Source of the DNA: Symbiodinium natans
Taxonomy: Eukaryota > Sar > Dinophyceae > Suessiales > Symbiodiniaceae
NCBI GenBank assembly: GCA_905221605.1
Contig: CAJNDS010000643.1
Location: forward strand, 35,731-99,730
Reading direction: 5' to 3'
DNA: 64,000 bases
Shown: piece by piece, positions 11,096-22,831 of the stretch
Numbering within the stretch: position 1 is the stretch's first letter
How the letters are laid out: the number at the start of each line of letters is the position of its first letter
Made by a program: the position numbers and the translations under genes
Notes under the pieces: model-generated
The model's input: only the letters and a program-made list of their open reading frames with translations
The model's database searches: none
What the model was told of the DNA's origin: nothing

Positions 11096-11503
11096 AATGA
11101 CACGTTACACACGTTCGGTTGTCGGTGCTCAAAGCCACGATGCTTTCGGCCAAGCCCACTCTATCTCATTCTATCTCGCTCCCGCTCTCTCTCTCGATGT
11201 CGCTGTCTCTGTCTCTTCCCTTTGCCTACTTTCCGGAATCTTCTGACTTCCATGTGAATCCAAGCGCCACTCCGGCAGCATAACGTACGCATAACATTGG
11301 CTGATATTGCGGACCAGCTGCCGGTCGAATGGCATGCAAGTACGCCGGGCTCTCGACCACGACGCACCTTCAAATCTTCATATGTTGAGAAATCTGGCGG
11401 TTTCCGACATAGAGCTTCCCTTGCTTGGGGTTCCTAATCGTGATTTTTGTGCTCGCCCCCTTCCCCCTTTTTCATACAGCTGACATCAGAGAACGCTTGG
11501 CGG

Positions 11504-11650
11504 TCGCTTGGCGGACACTTGAGGTCCTTGCGGCTGCGACCCATCGCCGTATCTTGCAGGGTCCAGCGCACTCGAGTTGAGAGCAACACAACCATGCTCT
11601 TTTGAGTTCTGCACTACTGCAAGCGTAGCAACGACGGTATGGCAATGCTG
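11504..11650. repeat. direct repeat, right copy (partner 8228-8377)
   Basis: It has the same orientation as the left copy and recognisable identity over nearly the whole length, including 'gaggtccttgcggctgc' and 'gtagcaacgacggtatgg'. Together the two bracket the cPLA2-like gene. Confidence 0.7.
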
Positions 11651-14448
11651 CGTAGCCAGAAGGTTTGGGTAAGGAAAAGAAAGGACTAGGTACTCATGCA
11701 TTAACACTCTTTGCAGGAAGCACTCTGAAAAGGAATGAGTCTTTCCGCATTTCCACAAGCTGGTGATGTTCAGGCCCTACAGCAATGATACACCACAATT
11801 CTGCATCAGGCCATCTGTACATTTCAAGGGAGAACCTTAGAACCGCAAACTAGATTCGCACGGAAGGTTTGCAATCCCTTTTGGGACTTGAGGAGTAAGC
11901 TGCAGGTCATCGCATCCATTAAGGCTGTCGGGCACTGACCATGCTGTTTATATCTGTTCATGCATGGAAACCCTTCGGCTAGTAGCATGATGTACAAAGC
12001 TCAGGCTGTTGCACCGTGCAAACAAACAAAACGACCACCACATCACACTGCTGCCTGCAGATCTGTTGGACGCACGCCTACAACTTAAGAAGCCAGGTGC
12101 ATGCAACAACACCCTCCCCTCCCATCCCCTCGCACTTTCCAGAAGCAAATCTTGAAACACCAAGGAGTAGCAACTGCCAACCCGCAGTCTGGTAAGATGA
12201 TTTGAAAAGTAGGCCCGTTTCCCCTTGCATTGCTCTCTTGTTTTGGTCCACGATCCCTGTGTAGCTAACCCCGGCCGAGAAGTCTTGAGAAGTCTGTGGG
12301 TTGGAGCTGCCGATTGCCGTACTCGATTCCGAGCTTGGGATCCGATGATACCATCCACAGGTGACCACAACTCCAGAAGCTTAGGTGAAAAAATAAAATA
12401 AAACAAACGCGCCTGGAAACTGGTAGAGTCGTCATGAAGCCGGCTGGCAGCCAAGTCTTCCACAGCTCCGTAGATCTCCGTACCCACCACCTGCCAAGCA
12501 TCTTCAAGCATTCTCCAGGAAAGCTTGCAGGATGTTTGAAGTTTTTGGCTGCACGGCCAGAAGAATGAACCGTGAGGGCAAGGGTCGAAGTGCTCTGGGC
12601 TGCGCGACATCATATTTCACTGGCATCTACGGGGATGCTTTGTGCTTGTATTGTATCTGGCCATAAGCATTAATTACGGCATGCAAAGACCTTGGCCGAA
12701 AGACTCGCTTGTGTGAAAGGTGGCCGCCTGGGCTTGGATGCAGCCACAGTTCTCAGCAAATACGAGACTAATACGAGTATGGGTTCTTACGGCCTTGTTC
12801 GAAAGTTTTGGACTCGTGGCTAAATGGTATTTGGCTAACACAGTGGCAACTGGCATGCTGACGAAGGACGCAGAAGCCACCAAGAGACCTACGGGCCGTC
12901 CATCGCCCAAGTCCAGCATGTCCAAAGCTGTCGCAACTCCAATGTTGGGAAGGTGCGACGTTCCCCTTCGAAGCGTACTCGAACTTGCGTTCGGATGTGC
13001 CCGCCCGGGATGGGGATGATAGGCGGACCCGGTCTGGCTGCCAACGCAACATCCCAATCCGAGAATCCAAGTGTGCCGCGATAACGGCAATAAGCTCCGG
13101 AAGATCAGAAACCGTCCATCCCCCGACGGCAACCAGTGACAGTGGGATGATGCACAGCAAAATCGCATAAGCAACATGCTCCCAGCAATATGGCAACTTC
13201 CATGGACACGACGGAAGCTTGAAAATCTAAAAGCAAAAGCATATCATACAACATGCCCGATTTGCCACAAGCATTTTGCCCAATGGGCAGGACAAAGGAC
13301 AGTTTTAGGGTTTCGATCGAGCACAGGCATCAGTCCGTTCACAATTTATACCACTCGCACATGGAAACGTGCTCAATTCCGACTATATATATATATATCG
13401 GATCAGGCGGAAGTGGTTCATTGTCCCGAAGGATCGCCGAGGCTAGGTTTCGGACTTAGAACTGCCAAATCGATCCGGAGCTGAGAGGCCTTGCAACCAT
13501 CAGCAGTTATCTCGCGCAAAAAAAAAAATCCTTGCAATTGCAAGTGCAACAAAAGCAGGTTTCGGAGGGAGCCCTTCGGTTCGGCCTTGTTTTTTTTTGT
13601 GGACCATTGCCTCTTTACTACATCAGCAGCGCAGTAGGCCGTTCTTGTGCGTCTTAACACTGGAGGTGAAACAGTTGCAGGCGCGAAAACCAAAGCAACC
13701 CACAGCAACCCGCCAAAACCAAAAGCGCCAAACGTCAAACTGTACAAGCCAGCGAGTGAAAAAGAAGTTGTGACTACAAAGAAGCAACCGCTAGCGCAGA
13801 GGCCCTTATTGCAAGACAACTTTACGCCCGCATGGTAAGACCAACGCAAAAAACCTAAACTCCTCAACGCGTCCGGAATGACAGTTTCACACAAGCGCCA
13901 GAGCCGTAGCAATAGCACTTAGAACTCCATTGTGGTTGGAGTTGCAAGCACACTAAGCACAATGCACAGAGTGCGAGAAAAGGCGCCCCTTTCTTCCCGA
14001 CAAGCGGGGCAGACAACCAAAGGGCAGGCCTGGGCGCTGCTTGCAAGAAGCCTTTTGTTACAGCCCCGCGCGGCCGATTTTTAAGACGGCGCAAGAGCCC
14101 CAAAGGCTGCTGGCTGGCACTTGGGCAGTGTGCTTCCCGGTACCGGGAGCCTATCGGCTTGGCGTGCTTGGCCTGGTGCAGTTTAAGGCCCACAAGGCTG
14201 CTTAACGGTCTGCAGCCAACCGCGTGAAAGGCAAGGGGCCTTAGAACTTGGAGCCCCGCGCAGCGGCCGATTTTTTAAGAGCACTTTAAGCAGGTCTTGT
14301 TTGGGGGCATCATGTGTATACTGTAGGTTTAGAAAGTGATACAAGAGCTTATTGTACTTAATATCCTTACCAACTGGTACAAAAATCTTTGCCGGGCGCG
14401 GCGTGACAAGTGGCAATGAAAGAAAAGAAAAAGTTTCTTCTTTCTTTA

Positions 14449-14495
14449 GGCGCGGCGCCAGCCGCGGCGGCGACCGCCGCGCATGGCGCCGCGCC
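14449..14495. repeat. long GC-rich inverted repeat (hairpin)
   Basis: The outer arms are ggcgcggcgcca (14449-14460) and tggcgccgcgcc (14484-14495), perfect 12-bp complements. The inner arms gcggcgg (14464-14470) and ccgccgc (14474-14480) pair around a CGA loop. The only interruption is a 3-base internal bulge. It lies just beyond the 3' end of element B. Confidence 0.85.
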
Positions 14496-14757
14496 TTCAA
14501 GGAAGAGCTGCGCCGCCAAGAACAACCTGCCACCTCTGGCGCCGCGTCTGTTTAAGCAAGCACCGCCCACAGTGCCATAGCCAGTTCTCTGCGCCTACTC
14601 TCTCTAACCTCTAACCCGACTCGAGCACGTTAACAGCAAACGCCCAACCCTACCGCGACCCCCCAGCAACAGAAGAGCATGGAACCTTTTTGCGCATTTC
14701 TTGCGAAACAGAAACGCTTGAGCTTGTCACTCATCGTCGAACAAGGCCGACTGCAGG

Positions 14758-16746
14758 CTACACTCCTCTTCGGAGATGTGCTGGTCGCCTTGAGCGTTCT
14801 GCGACTCCTGCTCTGGTTGGGCAGAAGCCTTGAACATGGGCTGGAACACAAACAGAGCGGCCAAAGATGCACTGCCGCTCTCGGTCCTCTCGGCCCGTCG
14901 CACAGCCCCGAAAATTTGAAACACATCGGAGCCTGAAAACCAAAACTGCAACTGGAACAAACGAACTTTCTGGTTCAACAGTGTTGAAGGCCTGTCTTCC
15001 GACCTTCCGGCGAAAGGAACTGAAGAAGCTGTCCATCTTCTGCGTTCCTCCCACCACGTCTTTCTCATCCCACTCACGTCCATTCCAAAACTTCACATGG
15101 AAATTCTTCGTGAACAGCAAACCCTCGTTCGAGGAATAGGGGCCGAAGAGCTTCCCTATAAGTCTCCAGCAACTCTTGTGAATCTTTAGCGTCTTCCGCC
15201 AAAGTTCCAAACCTCGTCGCTTGCGGAAACGCAGGTACCTCAAGGGGCAGCCTGAGCTGCAAAGCGTAGACAAATGCGCAAAGACACGGACCTTTCCCTG
15301 CGTCAGGACTCTTAAGATCTCTTCAAGAACAAGAAAGGTGTTCCTACTCAGAAGATTGATTTCCCGAGTCACTCCGAAGTACGCTATTCCTTTCTCTCGA
15401 GCACACGCTCTCGCTATAGCACTCGACTCTTCGCAGCAAAGCTCCAGAACGACGAGCGACACTGTCCCTCTAGCCACTGCCGTCGCGGCTTCCATCCAAG
15501 AGCTCGGAACCTCCAGCGGAGAGGACCTTACTGCATTCGAAGATACTTCCTCAGTGATATTGGGCTCATTTCTTACTTCTTCGACGTTTTCTTCGGAGAT
15601 CGACGACCACGATTCTGGCTCGGTAATGAGGCCAGCTGCCTCACAAAGACTGACCAAATTCTCCGCAGTTGGGGATTTCGTTAGAGCATCTGCGGGGTTG
15701 AGTTTCCCCGGTATATACTCCAGCGTCAATCTTTCCTTGGCGACTAGTTGTTGGAGAAAAGCAGCTCTCAACTCTATGTGGCGGACTTTCCTAAGGAGGG
15801 TACTCATTTGCGCTATGGACAGGGCGCTTTCAGAGTCCCCGTACGCGTGCAACTGATATCGGCCTTCCTCCGAATCAGAAGGCATCCCCTCCACCATCGT
15901 CTGCACCAACAAAGATATACACAATCCCTCTCTGGCGATTTCAGTCAGTGCTGCTAGCTCGGCTTCTGCCGAGGACAGAGCTACGGTCGTCTGTTTCCTA
16001 CTGAACGTCTTCAAGCAACAGTTGTTCCAGGTCACAATTCCACCACTCACAGAGTTCAAACCCCAAGACGCGTCAACAAAACACGACACTGACTCTCGGT
16101 CCTCATCAGGGGCTAAAAGCTCTCTACGTGAGGGGAACACTTGGACCTTATGCGGTAAACCAGACACCCACCTCAGAACATCCCTCATACAAGCTTCGGC
16201 TGCTTCATTGGGGGCTGACTGGTGTCTTCCTAGAAAACCGCATACATACTGCAAATCAGGTCTTGAAAGCGACGCCCAGGCTAGGCGTCCCAAGGTACGC
16301 CTATAGCGCTCGTGCGCCTCTGGCGTAAGAGGTGTGTCCTGTCCTTTCTTGATGAGGTCGGCATACCGCCGCTCTAATGGTGGAAGCTTCGGCGCCACCT
16401 TAGTGATTCCGTACTCCTCACAGCAAGACCTCAGGTACTTAGCGTCCAAGCCAAAGTATACGCAGGGCTCGCCGGTCTTCTTCCGGAAGATCCTACGTCC
16501 CAAGAAAGACACCTCACCTGGTTTTCCTTCCAAGAGCTCACCTGTTAGCTTAAGCTTGTAGCGTTTCTTCAGGTCTTCATACACCTTTCGAGCTTCGGCG
16601 GTGTTCTCGGCCCAAATCAACAGATCGTCAACATAGAAGAGGACAATCACCAAACCATTCTTGGTTTTCTTGCGGAAGATTGTAGGGTCCAAGATCTGCT
16701 GGAATATCCTTGGTTTCCCAAGTACGCCGACAGCTCCTTGTACCAA
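14758..16746 (-). pseudogene. reverse transcriptase (YVDD), RNase H and C-terminal methyltransferase-like tail, element B
   Basis: The N-terminal part holds the RT catalytic box FYVDDLLIW (nt about 16625-16645). RNase H H1 follows, with Asp in CFVDASWG, Glu in SSAEAEL, Asp in YGDSESA and Asp in NPADALTK. After RNase H, a tail begins near nt 15480 with VLELCCEESSAIARA, then 'VRVFAHLSTLCSS'. The coherent tail then switches frame near 15250 ('EVPAFPQATRFGTL...', 15074-15262) and ends in 'EEFPCEVLEW'. The same order of motifs (hydrophobic-E-x-C, a Ser-Thr-x-Cys box, then E-x-P-x-x-C-x-x-W) recurs in element C. A SAM-binding Rossmann fold is my inference. Confidence 0.75.
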
Positions 16747-17945
16747 GAAAGCGGGGCACTTCGAAGCCCGTTCATGGCACGAAACAGTTTCAGGAAGACC
16801 TTCTCGCCAGTCTTTGCGTTTCCTATGTTACTCGGAAGCTGCACAAACTCCGGCCGCGCAATAGCGGCGTGCATGAAAGCTACCGACACGTCACAGGACA
16901 GCACAGACCCTTTTCTACAAAGAACGGAAAGTAGGAGCCGCAGCCCTTCCAGGCTGGTGGTAGGAGAATAGATCCCCTCAGCGAGCGTGGTGCCGCCCAT
17001 AGCGGCAAAATCGCGGACAACAAGTCTAGAGCGGTAGAGACCAGGCTTCTTAACCGTATTGACCCAACGGCTCGAAAGAACTCTTCTTCCGCTCTCCTTA
17101 GCAAGTCTGTACGCTTCTCGCTCGCTCACCACTTCTCCTACGTTGAAAGACTCCAATTCTTCGAGTTCCAGTTTCATGGACAGATAGAGGAGTTTGGGAT
17201 CTAACAGCTCACCAGCTTGTTGGGGGACCTGACAACAGATTCTACTCCCTCCAAACTTAAGCTCAAAGGAAGACGCCGCTTGATTGCTCACAGCGCGGCA
17301 GTCAGGTCCTTCACCTAACTTCTGAAGATAATGATCCGTCAACCAATCAATCTCCATGTCCTCCATGTCAGGTTCAGGAAGATCGCCACCTGCTACCCCC
17401 TCATGACCCTCAGAACCCATTTCCGTGGGCTCGTAGTCCTGGACATATTCCGGGATCATTTCTTCGTCCTCTGGGGCTTCGATTTCCTCTTCTTTTGGAA
17501 CAATGGGTTCCGCAGGCGGTTCAAACAGCAGCGGCTTTTCTGGGTCCTGCGTATCAAGCACAAGAGGATTAGCATTAGCTAACAGCTCCAACGTTGGGAT
17601 GTCGTACGTGGGTTCGTCCCGTTCAAAGATCCCACGACACGCAGGAAAGATCTCAATCTCTCCATCTCCTCCAATGACAGTCCCATACACACCTCCACCT
17701 CTAGGATGGACGGGGCCCAGATAGCTCACTCGAACCGTCTTGGCTCCCCGGAACTTTTCAAGATGTCGTTTGGAACCGCCAACTTTAGCCTGCGCAGAAC
17801 AGCCGAAGGGAAGCGTCCTAGTCCTTTGGACTATCTCCTCGTGCAACCTGTCTATTGCTGTGGTACTGTTGTTGCTGTCAAAGCTCCACAAGTTGAAACT
17901 GCGTGCGGCGTACAGCAAAGAAGTCTGCCAAAAGGTAACTGCCAA
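16720..17945 (-). pseudogene. integrase C-terminus, acidic linker and 5' half of reverse transcriptase, element B
   Basis: This frame includes the tail of integrase, an acidic/proline-rich spacer and the N-terminal part of a copia reverse transcriptase: 'LSSRWVNTVKKPG', 'SPTTSLEGLRLLLS', a catalytic Asp in CDVSVAFMHA and 'LFRAMNGLRSAPLSW'. The frame drifts near 16720, where the next segment takes over by one-base shift. Confidence 0.8.
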
Positions 17946-17979
17946 GCGGCGCCACCTTCTTCAACAGGTCGTCGACGCT

Positions 17980-18734
17980 TTATCTCGCCTCTAGGTCGAG
18001 CCATATCGACCAAAATCCCTGCTTCATCGCAGAGACCTGCCTTTCCACAGCACCTTTAGACTGCGGACGGTATCCTGGCACAACATCTACAATCGTAGGG
18101 TTCTCGCGCCTCTGCGCCGCGACCCTCTCGCACATGGATATCAGACCCTGTTCGTTATCGCACCTGAACGTTAAAGTCTTTTGGTGCAATCCAATTTCGC
18201 GGATAAACCGATCGATGTTGAATAACAAGTTCGGGTCGTGTAGTTCCATGGCGGGGATAGACATTGAGTACCGGGACGCAACATGTACAAGAAGAAGAAC
18301 CCTCAGTTTCCCAAAATAATAGAAATCGACCCCAATGGTTTGATTCTCCTTCTGTAGCTGCCTCTTCAGTCTCCTGGCCGGGACTTTGCCTTTGCTAGAG
18401 CAGCAGCTTTCGCAGTTCACATCATAGGGAAAATGACCTCGGGATCTATGTACCTGAAGTGCATGGCTTCGCAAAGGAATCCTTTCTTCTATCTCCTCTC
18501 CTTGTGGAATTGGGGCTTCAGGAGGTTGTTCCGGGTTTTGTGGGGAACGATTCGGTTGGTTTGAGGAAGACGGTGGTTCACCACCATCGCGGTCCAAGAT
18601 TAAGGGATCAAAGCCTGTGCCACTTCCTGGAAGGGGCAGCCCTCTGAGCATCCGCAGATGCCCAGTCAATGGCTGCTTTAAGCCTCCTTCCGGCACTCTC
18701 TCATCATTTCCCTTCAACACAAAGCATGCCACAT
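17980..18734 (-). pseudogene. integrase of copia element B
   Basis: The frame shows an HHCC-type zinc motif (His...His...CESC in 'VHRSRGHFPYDVNCESCC'), then the integrase core with Asp in IGVDFYYF, Asp in FRCDNEQG and Glu in KGAVERQV, i.e. a D-D-E arrangement. Integrase inserts the element's cDNA into the genome (family knowledge). The frame ends at 17980, and the sequence continues in another frame into the RT segment. Confidence 0.8.
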
Positions 18735-20779
18735 CAAGACAACATGCCATGCCACAAACAAGCCAACAACTTTAAGGTTTTTGGCTTTCCCTTAGTTGGG
18801 GCTTTCGGGCTTTTTCTACCAACCAACAAGATCCGTTCTACGCAAACACGCTTGAAGCATCTTCGGGCGCGAATACGAATCCAACATCCTCCTTTTCGGG
18901 GTTTCAACTTCCACAACAATTTGGGATTTTCTTTTGGGGCTTTCCTAAGCAACTTGCACAGCCCTTTCCAAAAGGCCGAAACAACGACCCCAGCCAAGGC
19001 ACTGAAGATCAGGATGAGGAACACCATCGCGGACTCAACGACCACTCCTATGAATTTAACCGGGAACGAGCACGTACCTGGACGCGCCGTCGCAAGTTTG
19101 AGAGGCCTAATCCCTGCTAGCCTTTCTCCGGAGGGTTTAGGCAGCAGTGAGAGGGGCCTAATCCCTGCTGGCCTTTCTCGGGAAGGTTTAGGCAGCAGTG
19201 AGAGGGGCCGAATCCCTGCTGGCCTTTCTCCGGAGGGTTTAGGCAGCAGTGAGAGGGGCCTAATCCCTGCTGGCCTTTCTCGGGAAGGTTTAGGCAGCAG
19301 TGAGAGGGGCCTAATCCCTGCTGTCCTCTCTCCGGAGGGTTTAGGAAGGAGTGAGAGAGGCCTAATCCCTGCTGGCCTTTCTCCGGAAGGTTTAGGCAGC
19401 AGTGAGAGGGGCCTAATCCCTGCTGTCCTCTCTCCGGAAGGTTTAGGAAGGAGTGAGAGAGGCCTAATCCCTGCTGGCCTTTCTCCGGAAGGTTTAGGCA
19501 GCAGTGAGAAGGGCCTCATCCCTTCTGGCGTTTCTCCGGAGGGTTTAGGAAGGAGTGAGAGGGGCCTAATCCCTGCTGCTGGCGTTTCTCCGGAGGGTTT
19601 AGGAAGGAGTGAGAGGGGCCTAATCCCTGCTGCTGGCGTTTCTCCGGAGGGTTTAGGCAGGAGTGAGAAGGGCCTCATCCCTGCTGGCGTTTCTCCGGGG
19701 GGTTTAGGCAAGAGTGAGAGGGGCCTAATCCCCTCTACGCCCTCTGTGGCCAGATTTCCAGAGGGACGACACAGGTCGGCTATTTTTGAGGTCTCTTGGC
19801 CACTCCATCCCAAACAAATCCAGTCAAGCCATGTCAAGGTTCCAGGGCCATGGTTACTGCCGCTTCTGCTTCTGGCAACAAGCAAGGGGAGCGAATCGTC
19901 ATGCCACACACAAGCACACGTGCCATGCTTCAGGGTTCTAGGGACGTCATGCCCAGCGCAAGCACAAGACAACATGTCAAACATGCCAGCACTGCCTTGC
20001 GTTAAGGCTTGGGACCCTTGAAAAACATGGTAAAACATCTCCTCCTTGCTCTTTTTGGCTCGCGCGCCTAGCGCGTCATTCTTCCAACCCCCAAAACAGA
20101 GCTGCGCACCGCATGCGCCGATCCTTCCTTCTTCGAAAACAAAACTCTCATGCCAACACACCGCAAAACATGCCACAAGCCATGCCAAGAACCATGCCAA
20201 AACATGCCAGCAAGACTTTCCTAAAGACTTCTGGGCCATTTCAGGGCATTTTCGGGGTACTTTCGGGCATTTTCGGGGTGTTTCGGGGTAAGCTCTGTGC
20301 ACTTCGGGCACGCTCAGGGTGCTTGCGGGGTATTCTTGAGGAACTTCAGGGACCACTTTCGGGGATACTTCGGCTCTAAGCCCTCGCAGCAAGAAAGCAA
20401 ACGGCGTCTCAAGCAAAGCATGCCGGCAATCACCGCTCTCTCTTCCTTGTGGCTTCTCGACTTCCGCCTTCTTTCCTCCTGTCGTCGCTTTCTTGAGGAT
20501 GCCCTGGCTGTGGCTTAACAACAGAGTCCTGCAGGCAGGTAATCGCGTCTATTTCCATGTCCGAGCCCGAAGGCTGGCGCGGAGAACGACCTTTCCCCGC
20601 TTTCTGGCGGCGACCCCCGCTCAAAGCCCACCAGGCCCGATTAGCGGATACAAGTTTCACGTTGCGTTTGCCTTTGTACAACCTAGACCCGGTTTTGTAG
20701 AGATACGTTCTCCACCCTTTCTCCACCGCCGCCCAGGGACTAATGGCGTTAAACGTAACTTCCGCAACGAGAACCTCAG
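18735..20779 (-). pseudogene. disrupted protease-integrase linker of element B
   Basis: From 20770 to about 20440 the shifted frame gives the typical post-protease sequence (a WRTYLY...GSRLYKG segment resembling the GAG-pre-integrase region). Another one-base shift leads into a basic Lys/Glu-rich stretch. The remainder is filled by repetitive DNA: a 51-bp minisatellite (19104-19733) and degenerate CATGCC- and TTTCGGGG-rich repeats (about 20150-20370). A frame of 595 codons spans this on the minus strand, but mostly because the repeat unit is a multiple of three. Confidence 0.6.
19104..19733. repeat. 51-bp minisatellite, about 12 copies
   Basis: The unit starts ggcctaatccctgctggcc and ends gcagcagtgagagg. 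Most copies are 51 bp; the tenth and eleventh are 54 bp. Variants alternate between 'ggcagcagtgagag' and 'ggaaggagtgagag' types. Because 51 and 54 are divisible by three, frames stay open on both strands: a 17-residue repeat starting GLIPAGLSPEGLG on plus and one containing IRPLSLLPKPSGE on minus. It sits inside the pol region of element B. Confidence 0.95.
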
Positions 20780-22831
20780 TTAAAAAAGAAGGCTACAATC
20801 ACCGAAAACGACCTCTAAGTCGACGACGTCCGATACGGGGATCTTCCCCCCTGAAGCGTTGTACAGAGTGACCTCTCTCTCGTGCTTCTTGACCACCCTG
20901 AATCCGCTGAGGTGTTCAGAGGAAACCACATGACACGTGGCTCCAGAATCCACTAACCAAACGTCTCTTGGTTCTAGCTGAAAGCTGGCGCAGATGCGCT
21001 CTACATCCCCTGCAGTCAAAGAATTGCTAACAGGTCCCAAACGTTGCTTGTCGAGTGAAAAACCTACCCTACGCTCATGCGACTCAGAAAGGCTCAGTTC
21101 AGGACCTTGCTGGGCAAACCGCATTGCCATCACAGTCTGTGTCGGCGATGCTTCCGCCTCGGACTCTGGTTCTCCCATAGCCCGGGCGCGGTTCTTCTTT
21201 TTCTTGCCCTTGTCCTCGCCTTTCCCTCCCTTTTCACCCTTCTCTCCCTTGGAGGTGGGCTTTCCTTTCGGCGTCGGAGAGCGAGGCGTGCCCTTCGGAG
21301 TGGGCGACCTTTGTCCTTTAGGGCCACCGGTGCCCTTTCCACTCTTCGACTCTCCTTTGCCGCCCTTGCCGCCTTTGCCGCCTTTCTCACCAGCATCACG
21401 CTGTCGAGACCAACAATCCTTTGCCACATGACCATGCTTGCCGCAATGGTCGCAAAGCTTGCCGTCCATTCCACGGTTCGCTGCAGTCGGCACGTCGCAC
21501 ATCCTCAGCTGTTCTTCGAAATACTTGAGGCTCTTCGTGAGCTCGCTCCAGCTGTTGGCGTTGCCGTGCAGCGCCACGTACTGTCTCGCCGGATGCGAAA
21601 CGGCCTGTAGCAGGATGGAACAGCGATCTGCTTCGGAGAGCTTCAACTCGGGGAAGTTGCTCAACTTGATCTCCGCCTTGGCGATTTCGTCCTCCAAGTG
21701 TCTGATGATGTCCATGGGCTTTTTGAGCCCCGAACACTGTGCATGCAACTTCATGCAACCGTCTCTCACGTAGACGGCTTCCATTCGAGACACAATGGAG
21801 TAGTTCAGGTGCAAGGTGCGAACTGCCTCGTAGCCGGTAGCAGACATGCTCTGCCTTTTGCTACAGCTTCGAAGCAACTCCAAACCACGCTCCCACTTCG
21901 CCAAGCTCTGGGAAAGCAGGTAAAACAACTTCGCTGACCGAGCTGCAGTGTCAGGAGGTAAACGGTCCTGTCGGATCTCGTCCTTGACACTGATGCAGAG
22001 GCGAATCTCGTTCACATAGGCCTCGTCTTGCAAAGCCAACCATGAACTCATCGTCTCCAGGAAGCCGTGCCAAGCCTCAATCTCTCGCATTCTGTCTCTA
22101 CCCATCTCCTGGTGGGCTATGACAGGCAGCTGTGGAAGGTACTTGTCGGCACGGTTGGAAACATATCCACCAGATGAACTCCCAGTATCTTTAGGCCTTG
22201 AAGAAGGAAGAGAACTTCCTGTGGACGAAGTTGCAGCGAGGAACGGGTCACTTGGTGCAGATGCCGCCGCGGCTTCCGCCTTGGCTTTAGCCTCAGCAGC
22301 TGCAAGTTCGGCATCGTTCCTCCTCTTCTCTTCACTGTCCATGCGACGAAGCATGGTGGCTACAAGCTGTTGGTTCTGCTCCAACTGCTTCCGGTACTGG
22401 TCCATCATGGCTTCCTGCTGTCTCTGCTGTTGCTGCATCACTCGCAGCATCTCAACCACCAGACTCTCTCCAACAGAACCACCACCAGGAGCAGTGGCTG
22501 GCTGTGAACTAGTCGCTGGCGTTGAGGTAGGAACTCCTTGAGTTCCAAAGGCAGTAAAGGGGTTCGGCTGCTGTCCTACCGGAGTCTCACCGGTTCCAAA
22601 CAGCAAGGCTTCCTCCTCGGGAGTGTTGTCAGGGACTGGGACTTGCTCCGGAGGCAACGCCCCATGCACTGGAGAAGTTTGTGGGCTTCCATGTACACTT
22701 CCGCCTTGCTCTGGAGTCGCCATGGCGTGGAGGTACTTAACACAGGCGCTGGAGTCACTCTCCGTGCTCCGCGACCATGTGAAAAGCAGAGCTCGCGCAG
22801 CTGTCTTTTTTTCACTTCGCACTTGAGCCAA
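20780..22831 (-). pseudogene. gag and start of protease of copia element B
   Basis: The frame is 683 codons; the better start is probably the internal Met at about 22722, followed by a Gln/Pro-rich region. A helical gag core follows, then a CCHC knuckle with the pattern CDHCGKHGHVAKDC (about residue 460) and a Gly/Lys-rich basic linker. The retropepsin motif VDSGAT lies near nt 20940. Translation stops at 20780 within the protease. The sequence resumes in the +1 frame right after a T6 run (Thr-Glu-Val-Leu-Val...), showing a single-base indel. It is homologous in layout to the gag of element A. Confidence 0.85.

Larger units (their letters stand above)
11096..14640. other. gene-poor stretch
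   Basis: No recognisable gene is visible. Contents are the right copy of the 150-bp repeat (11504-11650), a TA microsatellite near 13385-13399 and two similar segments sharing a 'gccccgcg...cggccgattttt' core (about 14063-14085 and 14251-14275). A perfect-armed GC hairpin is listed separately. Between about 12720 and 13196 (minus), two overlapping frames contain a hydrophobic stretch followed by 'VGLLVASASFVSMPVATVLA'. This could be a decayed small membrane-protein gene, but I cannot support it further. Confidence 0.4.

Noticed and set aside
11948-12613. 221-codon minus-strand frame
   Set aside because: Composition is rich in Ser, Arg, Cys and Trp with no domain; probably a chance frame.
13385-13399. 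TATA-box-like 'tatatatatatata'
   Set aside because: It is a plain microsatellite with no gene start nearby; dinoflagellate promoters generally lack TATA boxes.
19104-19733. CRISPR-like array
   Set aside because: Units are adjacent with no variable spacers; this is a minisatellite in eukaryotic DNA.
18669-20021. 450-codon plus-strand frame across the minisatellite
   Set aside because: It is open only because the 51-bp unit is divisible by three. The flanking parts overlap the antisense of element B and show no domain.
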